From an uncultured Lachnospiraceae bacterium (GTDB lineage: Bacteria > Bacillota > Clostridia > Lachnospirales > Lachnospiraceae), in NCBI GenBank assembly GCA_945868305.1, contig CAMBKU010000027.1, positions 1-33,767 on the forward strand: DNA of 33,767 bases, given 5' to 3'. The position numbers and the translations under genes were made by a program. The stretch's first letter is position 1; each line of letters starts with the position of its first letter. The notes beneath the pieces are model-generated. The model had not been told where the DNA came from. It searched no databases and saw only the letters and a program-made list of their open reading frames with translations. This document shows positions 1-8,437 of the stretch, piece after piece.

Positions 1-1
1 T

Positions 2-38
2 GAAAAGCAGCCCGGAATGAATCACATTCCGGGCTGCC
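2..38 (-). terminator. Rho-independent terminator of the NlpC/P60 gene
   Basis: A 13-bp perfect stem (7-19 with 25-37) with a 5-base loop is followed, in the minus direction, by TTTTC. It lies 23 bases past the stop codon of the minus-strand hydrolase gene, so it should end that transcript. Confidence 0.85.
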
Positions 39-60
39 CTGCCATCATTTCAATTATCAA

Positions 61-1398
61 TTAGAAAATACGTCTTACTGCAAGAATATCTCTGTAGTAT
101 GCAGTAGAAATCTTAATTCCGCTGGACGGAGTACTTGCATGTACGATGGAACCATTACCAATGTAAATACCTACATGTCCACTGTAACATACGATATCAC
201 CCGGCTGCATATCAGAGGTGCTGACACCATATCCCACTCCGCGCAACGCACTGGATGAGTGCGGCAGGGAGATACCATAAGCCGCGTATACGCTCATAAC
301 GAAACCGGAGCAATCTGTACCGTTGGTCAGACTGGAACCGCCGTACACATATGGATTGCCGACGAACTGGCATGCATAGTTTGCAACGGAGCTTCCGCCA
401 CCGCCAGACGGGGAAGAATAGGATTTTGAGGAACCGGATGAATCCTTAGACGATGATTTCTCTTTGGATGCATTCGCTCTCTCTGCTGCTGCGGCTGCCT
501 CTGCTGCCTGCTGTCTTTCTTCTTCTTCTGCTTTAAGTCTTGCCTGTTCTTCTTCTACGGTTTCACCATATTTATATTCTGTGGAAAGTCCGACATAATC
601 AGTAGATACATAGCCCTCACCTTCCTCGATGGAAACCTTTACCCATCCGGTAATGGATTCATCTGTCACGGTAAGGTCCTCTCCGTTCGGTACAAGTCCG
701 AGAATATCAGCATCTGTGGACGGTGCTGTACGAACCTTCAATGTCTCTGTATTTACGATAGCAACACGACGACCTGCCTGTTTTGCCACATTGGCGTCTC
801 CTACAATCAGATATTCACCTTTTATGTATCCGGTACAATTTCCGGAAGTAACCTTATACCAATCACCTTCCACGCTTTCTACCGTAGCCATGCAGTTTGT
901 GTAAAGCTTTCCGACCACATCACTGTCCTCGCTGGCTGCGCTTCTGACATTTACATAGCTCTCAACATTTGCAATCGCCACATCGTTAAATTCTGCGGTC
1001 ACGACCGAAGTACTGTTATTTACAACATCTACCGCCGCTGCCTTCGCATTGGAATCGCTGGCACTCTGCTGCACCTGTGTATCTGCCTCTCCTGTCTCTG
1101 TTGTCGCAGCTGCGTTTGCTTCCTGAATCTCTGCCACATCACTGGTACCTGTTGACTGGATCCTGGACATGGTAGAGGTAATACCTGCCACTGTAGTAGT
1201 CTCTGTCGCCAGACTGGTCTTCACTGTCGTCTCAGCGGCTGTCTGCTGCGGCTGGTCTACAGATGCCACCTGCTCGTTTGCATTTCCTGATACTGCACAT
1301 ACCCCTGCGACCGGTGCCGCATAAGTAACAACCGGCATACCGGAAAGTGCTGCAACGCTTAATGCACATGCTGCTAACTTTACTATTTTATTCTTCAT
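61..1398 (-). CDS. Secreted SH3-domain NlpC/P60 cell-wall hydrolase
   Basis: A 445-residue exported protein, probably a peptidoglycan endopeptidase that cuts stem peptides. Residues 1 to about 28 form a signal peptide (Lys start, hydrophobic core, Ala-rich end near TYAA). A low-complexity Thr/Ala region follows. Two bacterial SH3 repeats span roughly residues 140-275; each has the NVRSA/KVRTA type of motif. Then come a Glu/Ala-rich probable coiled coil (about 280-310) and a Ser/Gly linker. The C-terminal NlpC/P60 domain has the catalytic set Cys363 (TDCSGF), His408 (GHVGIY) and His420 (IVHAS). The ATG follows GGAGGG at good spacing. The gene is a single transcription unit with its own consensus promoter and terminator. 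The substrate bond is inferred from the family, not seen. Confidence 0.95.
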   Translation of the reverse strand: MKNKIVKLAACALSVAALSGMPVVTYAAPVAGVCAVSGNANEQVASVDQPQQTAAETTVKTSLATETTTVAGITSTMSRIQSTGTSDVAEIQEANAAATTETGEADTQVQQSASDSNAKAAAVDVVNNSTSVVTAEFNDVAIANVESYVNVRSAASEDSDVVGKLYTNCMATVESVEGDWYKVTSGNCTGYIKGEYLIVGDANVAKQAGRRVAIVNTETLKVRTAPSTDADILGLVPNGEDLTVTDESITGWVKVSIEEGEGYVSTDYVGLSTEYKYGETVEEEQARLKAEEEERQQAAEAAAAAERANASKEKSSSKDSSGSSKSYSSPSGGGGSSVANYACQFVGNPYVYGGSSLTNGTDCSGFVMSVYAAYGISLPHSSSALRGVGYGVSTSDMQPGDIVCYSGHVGIYIGNGSIVHASTPSSGIKISTAYYRDILAVRRIF

Positions 1399-1475
1399 CG
1401 AAACCCTCCATATAAGTGTTCGTTTTTTCTTTCCCTCTTCATTTGTTACAAATTTATTACATTTATTACACGGTT

Positions 1476-1504
1476 ATTATAACAAAGGCTCTCCGCACTG
1501 TCAA
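1476..1504 (-). promoter_or_regulatory. Consensus sigma-A promoter of the NlpC/P60 gene
   Basis: On the minus strand TTGACA (1499-1504) and TATAAT (1476-1481) are separated by exactly 17 bases, a full match to the housekeeping consensus. The start codon lies about 75 bases downstream, so the leader is moderately long. Strong, probably constitutive expression is expected. Confidence 0.85.
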
Positions 1505-1529
1505 CCCGTGTTTCTCTGGAATATTCTTC

Positions 1530-2444
1530 CTATAAACCATGCAGATAATTTTCTACGGCAGTAATCGCATTTGCCCCGTCTGCCGCCGCAGTCACCACCT
1601 GTCGCAGCGGCTTTGTCCGGACATCTCCGGCTGCAAAAATTCCCGGCACGCTGGTTTTGGTATTTTCTCCGGCAATAATATAGCCGCCCTCATCCAGTTC
1701 TACCGCATCCTCTATCTGCGCCGTATTCGGTTCGATTCCAACCGCGATAAATACGCCATCTACCGGAAGTTCGCTTTTTTCTTCTTTCTTCTTGTCAAAT
1801 AGCGCAAGCGCCTGCACCTGACCGTCTCCCTTTATTTCTTCCACTACGGTATCCCAGATGACTTCGATGTTTTCTGCCTGTGCAACCTGCTCCTGCAACA
1901 CCTTTGCTCCTCGAAACTCATTTCTTCTATGAATCAGATAAACCTTTTTACATGCTCTTGCCAAAAAGAGTGCATCCTCAAGTGCTACATCTCCTCCGCC
2001 TACTACTGCAACTGTCCTGCCTCGGAAAAACGCCCCGTCACAGGTGGCACAGTAAGAAACTCCCATGCCGCAAAGTTCCTCCTCACCCGGAACGCCAAGT
2101 TTTCTATGATTTGCGCCAGTCGCAAGGATAATGGTCTTTGTCTCATATTCACCCTTATCCGTGAGAACCCGCTTGATTTCTTCCTCCTCTGCGATTCCGG
2201 TGACCTCTGCCGTTACAAACTCTGTCTCCATCTTCTCCGCATGTTCTCTAAATTTCTGTCCCAGTTCGAAGCCACCGATTCCCGGAAGTCCCGGATAGTT
2301 GTCCACTTCATAAGTGTTTAAAATCTGCCCTCCGCTCATAGGCTGCTTTTCAATAACTAATGTACGAAGCCTTGCCCGCTTTCCGTATATTGCTGCTGCC
2401 AGTCCTGCGGGACCACTTCCTATTATAATAACATCATAAACCAT
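1530..2444 (-). CDS. trxB: Thioredoxin-disulfide reductase
   Basis: A 304-residue cytoplasmic flavoenzyme that uses NADPH to reduce thioredoxin. The N-terminal FAD site is IGSGPAGLAAA (from about residue 8). The redox-active pair CATC is Cys132/Cys135, and the NADPH-binding VVGGGDVALEDA follows. The C-terminal FAAGDVR closes the FAD domain. Length and order match bacterial low-molecular-weight TrxB. The ATG is preceded by AAAGGAAA. No thioredoxin gene is next to it. The stop lies close to the promoter of the downstream hydrolase, and I see no clear terminator between them. The role is well supported by the family. Confidence 0.95.
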   Translation of the reverse strand: MVYDVIIIGSGPAGLAAAIYGKRARLRTLVIEKQPMSGGQILNTYEVDNYPGLPGIGGFELGQKFREHAEKMETEFVTAEVTGIAEEEEIKRVLTDKGEYETKTIILATGANHRKLGVPGEEELCGMGVSYCATCDGAFFRGRTVAVVGGGDVALEDALFLARACKKVYLIHRRNEFRGAKVLQEQVAQAENIEVIWDTVVEEIKGDGQVQALALFDKKKEEKSELPVDGVFIAVGIEPNTAQIEDAVELDEGGYIIAGENTKTSVPGIFAAGDVRTKPLRQVVTAAADGANAITAVENYLHGL

Positions 2445-2536
2445 GTCTTTTTTCCTTTCTTTACTGCATACCTTATCTATACTATTACATTTTTTTGAAC
2501 ATTTTATGAATTTCTGGAAAATTTTTCGTTTTTTTC

Positions 2537-2565
2537 TTGTTTTCCTGTCTTTGCCATGTCATAAT
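2537..2565 (+). promoter_or_regulatory. Possible promoter of the YjfB-like gene
   Basis: TTGTTT (2537-2542) and CATAAT (2560-2565) with 17 bases between them fit a weak sigma-A promoter about 40 bases before the start codon. The match is partial; a motility sigma factor site was looked for and not convincingly found. Confidence 0.3.
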
Positions 2566-2607
2566 AAAACTAATCAGAGACTTTATTTTTTCAAAGGAGG
2601 GTTTACT

Positions 2608-2796
2608 ATGGGTATCGATTCCTTGACTTCCACCGCTCTATCCGCTCTGGATATGCCAAGCACCAGCACCGATATCGCAATTGCCATGTTGGGAAAACAG
2701 CTTGATTTAAGCGAAACCATGGGAGAAAGTATGGTTCGTGCCATGGAGCTTTCCGTAAATCCAAATGTCGGAAGCAATATTGACATCTACGTTTAA
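2608..2796 (+). CDS. YjfB-like putative motility protein (62 aa)
   Basis: A small acidic protein of 62 residues with no signal peptide or membrane helix. The Ser/Thr/Met-rich sequence with a predicted amphipathic middle (DIAIAMLGKQLDLSETMGES) and the ending NPNVGSNIDIYV resemble the YjfB family, called putative motility protein; its biochemical role is unknown. I start it at 2608 because AAAGGAGGG sits just upstream; longer in-frame starts have no ribosome site. It converges on a FliB-like gene, which would also fit a link to flagella, but no flagellar gene is nearby. Confidence 0.8.
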   Translation: MGIDSLTSTALSALDMPSTSTDIAIAMLGKQLDLSETMGESMVRAMELSVNPNVGSNIDIYV

Positions 2797-2808
2797 TGGC
2801 ACCACTTG

Positions 2809-2850
2809 AAAAAGGAACTGCTGCAAAATACGCAGCAGCCCCTTTTTGTT
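2809..2850. terminator. Bidirectional terminator between YjfB-like and fliB-like genes
   Basis: A CTGCTGC/GCAGCAG stem (2818-2824 with 2832-2838) is flanked by AAAAAGG on the left and CCTTTTT on the right, so both strands get a U-run. It sits between the stops of two converging genes (2796 and 2862) and probably serves both. Confidence 0.85.
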
Positions 2851-2861
2851 CTATCCCATCA

Positions 2862-4031
2862 CTATCTGATCCAGCGCACCTGCTCACACAGTCTCTCCAA
2901 AGAAAAAATTTCTTCAAAGTCAAAATCCTCCGCAAGCCTGTCCAGATTTTCCTCTGAATGTTCCATCTCTCTGGAATAGATTCTTGCCACGTCCACCCGG
3001 TCCTCACCGGAAAACTCATGTCCGTTATCCAGATAGCGTACTACATCCATATCCCGTATCATAAGAAAACTCGTCACAACAAGCTGTGCATAGCTGAAAA
3101 ATCGACAGTCATACACTGCCCGCATGAAATGCCGGAATGTAAAATAGCAAAGTATCTGCTCCCACTCATACTCTCTTTCCCGGTAAAATTCCGAAAACTC
3201 ATTATGTAAACCTATGTAATCTGCTTCCGTCCTGCCTTCTGCCGCCAATACCTCTCTCACATGCACCAGTGTTCCCGGCCACTCCTCATCCAGGATTTCC
3301 ATCGGTTCATAAAACGAAAGCCTCTCCTTCATCGCCTCCAACTGATCCAGCTTAAAATCAGGCTTCTGCTCAAGCGGCTTCTTTTCTCCCCCCGCTTCCG
3401 CAATGACCTTTTCTATTTTCCAGGTCTCCTCCCAGTTTAAGCATTCCTGCACATCTTTGGCAAAAAGCAGATATTCCTCTAACCGTTCACCAAGAGACTT
3501 CTTACGGTTCTGCAAAATCAAAAGCGCATGATCTCTTGCCTCTTTTATGTATTCCCAGTCCTCTTTGCCCGGCGTTTCATCTTCATTGTCAAACAGTTTC
3601 TCCTCGGAAGCATCCGGGTCCGGCAGCTCACTCTCCAAAATTTGAAATGGTCTGTCTTCCGCAAAAATCAGGCGGCACGCTTCCTCGCAGGAAAGTCCCA
3701 GGCATCGTTCCATAATATTCCCATAAGTAAAAGTCACTCTGGGATAATCGGTACAGGTCTCACAAAGTGCTTTCTCTCCCAGCTCCGTATAAATATCACA
3801 GAGATTGCGCTCGTTTAAAAACGGACAGCGGTTATTGTTAAGGATAAAGCTGTCCTCCTCATCCTCTGTCATATTCTGCTTCAGGCGTTCCCCGAAGGCT
3901 CCGGGAACGCTCTTATAATAAGCAAAGGTTTTTTCATCAATTTCCACTTCCCATCCGGCGCAGCAGCTATGCCTGCACCGGTCAGCAATACAGCAGAATT
4001 TATCAAAATAATCCGGGACACGCAGTATCAT
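2862..4031 (-). CDS. fliB: FliB-like flagellin lysine N-methylase
   Basis: A 389-residue cytoplasmic protein of the FliB family, which methylates lysines on flagellin. The N-terminal third is rich in cysteine: FCCIADRCRHSCC, then CPF..NLC, LCETC and CLGLSCEEAC. This is the pattern thought to hold a [4Fe-4S] cluster in FliB. The C-terminal half is helical without a clear motif. Its ATG directly abuts the TAG of pepF, and GGAGG lies inside the end of pepF, so the two are translationally coupled. It is the last gene of the YhgE-pepF operon. No flagellin gene is in the window, so the target here could be another surface protein. Confidence 0.82.
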   Translation of the reverse strand: MILRVPDYFDKFCCIADRCRHSCCAGWEVEIDEKTFAYYKSVPGAFGERLKQNMTEDEEDSFILNNNRCPFLNERNLCDIYTELGEKALCETCTDYPRVTFTYGNIMERCLGLSCEEACRLIFAEDRPFQILESELPDPDASEEKLFDNEDETPGKEDWEYIKEARDHALLILQNRKKSLGERLEEYLLFAKDVQECLNWEETWKIEKVIAEAGGEKKPLEQKPDFKLDQLEAMKERLSFYEPMEILDEEWPGTLVHVREVLAAEGRTEADYIGLHNEFSEFYREREYEWEQILCYFTFRHFMRAVYDCRFFSYAQLVVTSFLMIRDMDVVRYLDNGHEFSGEDRVDVARIYSREMEHSEENLDRLAEDFDFEEIFSLERLCEQVRWIR

Positions 4032-5834
4032 CTACAGTAATTCCTCCAATTCACTTACCAGTTCTTCAAACAGGGTGAGGGCATCCTCCACCGGCTTCGG
4101 CGAGGAAATGTCCACGCCTGCCATTTTTAACAGTTCAATCGGATCTTGGGAGCAGCCACCCTTTAAAAACTTCATGTAATCGGCAACTCCTTCCTCCCCC
4201 AGTTCCAGAATCCGCTTGGAAAGCGCTATTGCACAGGAAAATCCTGTTGCATACTGATATACATAAAATTCTGTATAGAAATGAGGGATTCTCGCCCATT
4301 CCAGTGCAATCTGCGGATCGGAAACCATCTCATCACCAAAGTATTTCTGATTTAATTTCAGATAAATATCACAGAGATTCTCTGCTGTTAAAGACTCTCC
4401 CTTTGCATACATTTCATGGGTGATTTTTTCAAATTCCGCAAACATAGTCTGACGGAACAGGGTTCCCTTAAACTGATCAATAAAATGATTCAAAAGATAA
4501 GCCTTTTCCTTTTTATCTTTGCTTTCTTTCAGCAAATACTGCATCAGCAGCGATTCATTGCAGGTTGACGCAACCTCTGCCACAAAAATCAGATACCCGG
4601 AATAGATATACGGCTGGTTTGCATTGGAATAATAGGTATGCAGAGCATGCCCCATCTCATGTGCCAGCGTAAAAACATCATCAAGCTTGCCCTGATAATT
4701 TAACAGTACATACGGATGTGTTCCGTAGGCTCCCCAGGAGTAAGCGCCACTGCGTTTGCCCTGGTTTTCATATACGTCAATCCAGCGGTTCGTGAAGCCT
4801 TCCTCCAGATGGCTGATATATTCCTCCCCCATCGGTGCAAGACCGCGCTTTACGATTTCCTTCGCCTCTGTAAAAGGAACCTCCATCTTATAGTCTGCCA
4901 CCAACGGCACATAGACATCATACATATGAAGTTCTTCTACGCCCAGCACCCGCTTGCGCAGTGCGACATAACGGTACATGGCAGGAAGAAAACGGTGTAC
5001 AGTCTCAATCAGATTGTCATAGACCTCCGTCGGAATGTTTCCCGGAGCTAAAGCCGCTGCCAGAGAAGACGGATATTTACGCACATTGGCATAGAACTTC
5101 GCCTTCTTTACATTCGCTCCATAGGTCGCCGCCAGCGTATTCTTAAACTGATCATACGTCCGGTAAAGAGACGTAAAAGCTTCCTTTCTTACCCTGCGAT
5201 CACTACTCTCCATAAAACGGCTGAAACGTCCATGAGTCAGTTCGACTTCATTTCCGTCCTCATCGATGATGGTGCCGAATTTGGCATCTGCATCATTGAA
5301 CAGAGAAAAAATATCATCCGGTGCACTGGAAATTTCATAGGTTTTTGCAATAATTTCTTCTTCCGCCGCAGATAAGGTATGCGCTTTTCTGCGGAGAATA
5401 CGTTCCAGAAGAAGTCTGTATTGTTCTAATTCTTTCTTTTGTTCCAAAAATTCCTGTAATTTTCCTTCCGGCATACCTAATATTTCCGGTTCAAAGAAAG
5501 CCTCTGATGCGGATAATTTCGCTGCTGCCGCCTGCGCCTTTGCTGCATAGCCCTGATATTTCGCATTGCTCATATCCTGATGCATTTTTTCATTAGAATA
5601 AACCAAAATCTTCTCAAAAAGGTTTTCCATCTCAGACGTAAGCTCCAGATATGCATACAACGCCTCCCCAGATACGCTTATCTTTCCAGCATAACCTTTT
5701 ATTTCCGCCAACCGGCTCTCCAGCGTTTCCAATGCCTGTTCCCAGTCAGCATCCAATGCGAACAAATCCTCCAACGCCCATTTATCTTCCTCTTTTATTT
5801 CTTCCCTTGTAGGTAATTTTTTTACTTCTGCCAT
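4032..5834 (-). CDS. pepF: Oligoendopeptidase F (M3B zinc peptidase)
   Basis: A 600-residue cytoplasmic metallopeptidase that degrades medium-length peptides. The zinc site HEMGH is at residues 392-396 and the third ligand, a Glu in FVAEVAST, is near residue 420, as in M3 peptidases. The family motifs SGAYSWG and THPYVLLNY lie just before it. Length is typical. The start is fixed by AAGGAGG eight bases upstream. It lies 41 bases after the second yhgE-like gene and is coupled to the fliB-like gene, so it is probably in the same transcript. No transporter for peptides is adjacent. Confidence 0.95.
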   Translation of the reverse strand: MAEVKKLPTREEIKEEDKWALEDLFALDADWEQALETLESRLAEIKGYAGKISVSGEALYAYLELTSEMENLFEKILVYSNEKMHQDMSNAKYQGYAAKAQAAAAKLSASEAFFEPEILGMPEGKLQEFLEQKKELEQYRLLLERILRRKAHTLSAAEEEIIAKTYEISSAPDDIFSLFNDADAKFGTIIDEDGNEVELTHGRFSRFMESSDRRVRKEAFTSLYRTYDQFKNTLAATYGANVKKAKFYANVRKYPSSLAAALAPGNIPTEVYDNLIETVHRFLPAMYRYVALRKRVLGVEELHMYDVYVPLVADYKMEVPFTEAKEIVKRGLAPMGEEYISHLEEGFTNRWIDVYENQGKRSGAYSWGAYGTHPYVLLNYQGKLDDVFTLAHEMGHALHTYYSNANQPYIYSGYLIFVAEVASTCNESLLMQYLLKESKDKKEKAYLLNHFIDQFKGTLFRQTMFAEFEKITHEMYAKGESLTAENLCDIYLKLNQKYFGDEMVSDPQIALEWARIPHFYTEFYVYQYATGFSCAIALSKRILELGEEGVADYMKFLKGGCSQDPIELLKMAGVDISSPKPVEDALTLFEELVSELEELL

Positions 5835-5875
5835 ATTTCCTCCTTGCCAAATATCTTTCCTTCAACCGTCAGATT

Positions 5876-8014
5876 TTACACCATAATACCCGATTTTTTC
5901 TTGCTTCGTTCAATGCTCTCATTCAGTTTGCGGAACGGAATCGCCACCACAAGCCCAATGACTAACGCCACCACTGCGACTATACCAAGCTTTCCGATAC
6001 ATTTCCAGTAATCCATTGCATACATACCGCCAATCGTCTCACGCATAGCATTCATACCATATGGAAACGGCAGGAATTTATAAATATTCTGGTAGATTTT
6101 CGGCAGCGTTTCCACCGGGAATGTACCACCTGCCCCTGCAACCTGTATGACCATGATAACTACTGCGACTGCTTCTCCCACTGTTCCGAATGCCACTGTA
6201 AGCGAATAAATTAACAGCGTAAAGGCAAAACTGCTTGCCGCTCCCGCCAGCCAGAACAAAAACGGATTGTGGCACTGGATTTTGATATAAAATAAATCCC
6301 CGCAGACTGTAATGAGTGTCTGTATCTGCCCAATCAGAAAGAACGTAATATAGCGTCCAAAAAACTGCTGATACGGTTTTACATTTGTGATTCCTTCCTC
6401 CGGATGTACCTTTACATGAATAATGGCAACCAGAATCAGCGCCCCCACCCAAAGGGCAAGAATCGTATAAAAAGGAGACATTGCCGAACCGTAATTTTCA
6501 ATCTCATATACTGCTTCCGTGTCCAGATTTACCGGAGAAGATATAAAACTTCCCAAAAGCTTTGGATCGGTTTTTAAAATATCCATAACTTCCTGATACT
6601 GCTCATCGGTACTAAGCGCCGTAAGATCAAGCCGGATTGTTTCAAGCTTCGCCTTCATATCCACTGCCATATCACGGGAGGCTACCAAACCCTCGGTTCC
6701 TGCTGAAAGTGTGTCCGCATAATCTTCCAGGACATCTGTCACTCCACTGAAATCTCCGTCCACACCGGCCAAGATTGCCTGGGTGGAATTAAGCGAGCCC
6801 TGCATCTCATTCATCGTAGACTGAAGCTGCGGCTTTATCGAATAGTTGAAAGTACTCCGCAGTCCGTCCAACTGGGATTTGCAGGTCACAATCTCGTTTA
6901 TAATCTGCTGTTCTAAACTTTTTACCGCTTCTGAACCAGCTGACGCATTTGATGCCACCGCATTCAAATCTGTCTCAATCTGGTTAAACTGCGCCTGAAT
7001 CGTGCTGACCTGACCGCTTACTTCCTCGTAGCCTGAGATGGAAGACGTTGCCGAACTTAACATCTGTTTTAAGTAAGGCATAATTGCCTGTGCCCCGATT
7101 AGTCCATTCGTCGTCGTTCCCTCCTGCGTTTCCAGATTGGAAAGATCACTCTGTACCAGTGTGGACACTTGATCCAGACTGCTGCCGATCATATCCAGAC
7201 TATAGCTTACCATGTCTGACACCGTAGCCGCACTTCCCGTACCGGAGGTAATGGCTCCCTGCATGGCATTTACGGTATTTTGCCCATTATCCACCAGATT
7301 ATCCAAATCCGGCACAACCACCTGTGTCGTTTCAATCAGGCTCGATGCCGAACCTGTTACACTGATAAAGGAATTCATAATATTAATATATGTCTGGAGA
7401 TCTTCGTCCAGTTCATCCAGTCTTGCCGTCACGGCATCAAGCAGCGAAATATTTCCATCCGTATCTGCCAAAATATTGCCTGCCTGCATGAGAGCTTCCG
7501 CCAGTGTACTCACAAAGGTACTGTTGACCTGCTGCTGTACAGCCGTTTTTGCTTTGGAAGTAATTTTTGGTGCAATGGCGTTTTTCTTTTCATTTTCATA
7601 ATAGGTAATCTTCGGATGCTGTACATCTCCGTTTAAAAATCCTACCATATCTTTTGAGAAATCCTTCGAAATCACCAGCGCCGCATAGTATTCTCCGCTG
7701 TACACACCGCCTTCCGCTTCTTCTAAGGTATCCGGGAACACCCATCCAATCGACGTATTCTCTTTCAATCCACTTAACACATTATCCCCGATATTAAAGG
7801 ATACACCGGCAAGTTCCGTTCCCTCATCCTCCGAAAAAACGGCAATCTTTAGATTTGAAGTTGCTTCTTCGGAATAAGGGTCCCAGTTGGAAAGGATGTT
7901 GAACCATGCATACAAAGAGGGAATGATGGAAAGTCCCATGATGACCACGACAGCCACCACATTGGTACTTAGCCTTTTGAAATCCGCACAGAAAATTTTA
8001 ATTATGTTCTTCAT
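5876..8014 (-). CDS. YhgE/Pip-family membrane protein (second of the pair)
   Basis: A 712-residue inner-membrane protein. One N-terminal helix (about 17-38, ending IIPSLYAWFN) is followed by the conserved NWDPY and a long extracytoplasmic region with coiled-coil character. The C-terminal part has about five membrane helices related to ABC-2 type permeases and includes the GGTFP motif. This is the Pip (phage infection protein)/YhgE architecture, also seen in EsaA-type proteins; the molecular role is not settled. I prefer ATG at 8014 over an in-frame GTG at 8023, because the G-rich ribosome site is at the right distance only from the ATG. The start overlaps the preceding small gene. It is clearly paralogous to the protein at 8438-10777. 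Confidence 0.9.
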   Translation of the reverse strand: MKNIIKIFCADFKRLSTNVVAVVVIMGLSIIPSLYAWFNILSNWDPYSEEATSNLKIAVFSEDEGTELAGVSFNIGDNVLSGLKENTSIGWVFPDTLEEAEGGVYSGEYYAALVISKDFSKDMVGFLNGDVQHPKITYYENEKKNAIAPKITSKAKTAVQQQVNSTFVSTLAEALMQAGNILADTDGNISLLDAVTARLDELDEDLQTYINIMNSFISVTGSASSLIETTQVVVPDLDNLVDNGQNTVNAMQGAITSGTGSAATVSDMVSYSLDMIGSSLDQVSTLVQSDLSNLETQEGTTTNGLIGAQAIMPYLKQMLSSATSSISGYEEVSGQVSTIQAQFNQIETDLNAVASNASAGSEAVKSLEQQIINEIVTCKSQLDGLRSTFNYSIKPQLQSTMNEMQGSLNSTQAILAGVDGDFSGVTDVLEDYADTLSAGTEGLVASRDMAVDMKAKLETIRLDLTALSTDEQYQEVMDILKTDPKLLGSFISSPVNLDTEAVYEIENYGSAMSPFYTILALWVGALILVAIIHVKVHPEEGITNVKPYQQFFGRYITFFLIGQIQTLITVCGDLFYIKIQCHNPFLFWLAGAASSFAFTLLIYSLTVAFGTVGEAVAVVIMVIQVAGAGGTFPVETLPKIYQNIYKFLPFPYGMNAMRETIGGMYAMDYWKCIGKLGIVAVVALVIGLVVAIPFRKLNESIERSKKKSGIMV

Positions 8015-8417
8015 TCTTTTCACCCCCCTCTTCTTTTATGCAAAATGTTTCATCCACTTTTTTTGCCACATTCCGAATAGAGCCCTCTACATCTAAAAGC
8101 CCCGGCTCCAAAAGTCCTTCGACACCGGCATCCTCCCTGTCTACCAGCTCATTTAATTTTTCCTGCAGCTTGTAATCCCCGTACTCCACAAAAATCAGAT
8201 AAGCTGCTAAAATAAACAGCGATACGATCCACAAAACCAGAAATATTGTTTTCGAGCTTCCCGTCCAAAACAGCAGTATCAGAAAAATGAGTGGTATGAT
8301 AATCAGACATTTTAAACCTACCCGGATTCTTTTCTGGTTTTTCAGATGAATCTTTTGCTCATAATCCAGCAGAATATCATACATTCTCTCATACTTTTTT
8401 TCTTTATCCATATCCAT
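7998..8417 (-). CDS. Small two-helix membrane protein in the YhgE operon
   Basis: A 139-residue protein not recognised as a named family. A charged N-terminus (about 1-33) is followed by two membrane helices (about 35-55 and 58-78) and a charged, acidic C-terminal tail of about 60 residues that ends EEGGEKNEEHN. The topology suggests both ends in the cytoplasm. GGAGAAG precedes the ATG. It lies 20 bases after one YhgE/Pip gene and overlaps the start of the other by 17 bases, so an accessory role for the pair is a reasonable inference. Confidence 0.8.
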   Translation of the reverse strand: MDMDKEKKYERMYDILLDYEQKIHLKNQKRIRVGLKCLIIIPLIFLILLFWTGSSKTIFLVLWIVSLFILAAYLIFVEYGDYKLQEKLNELVDREDAGVEGLLEPGLLDVEGSIRNVAKKVDETFCIKEEGGEKNEEHN

Positions 8418-8437
8418 ACGTTTTCTTCTCCATCTTC

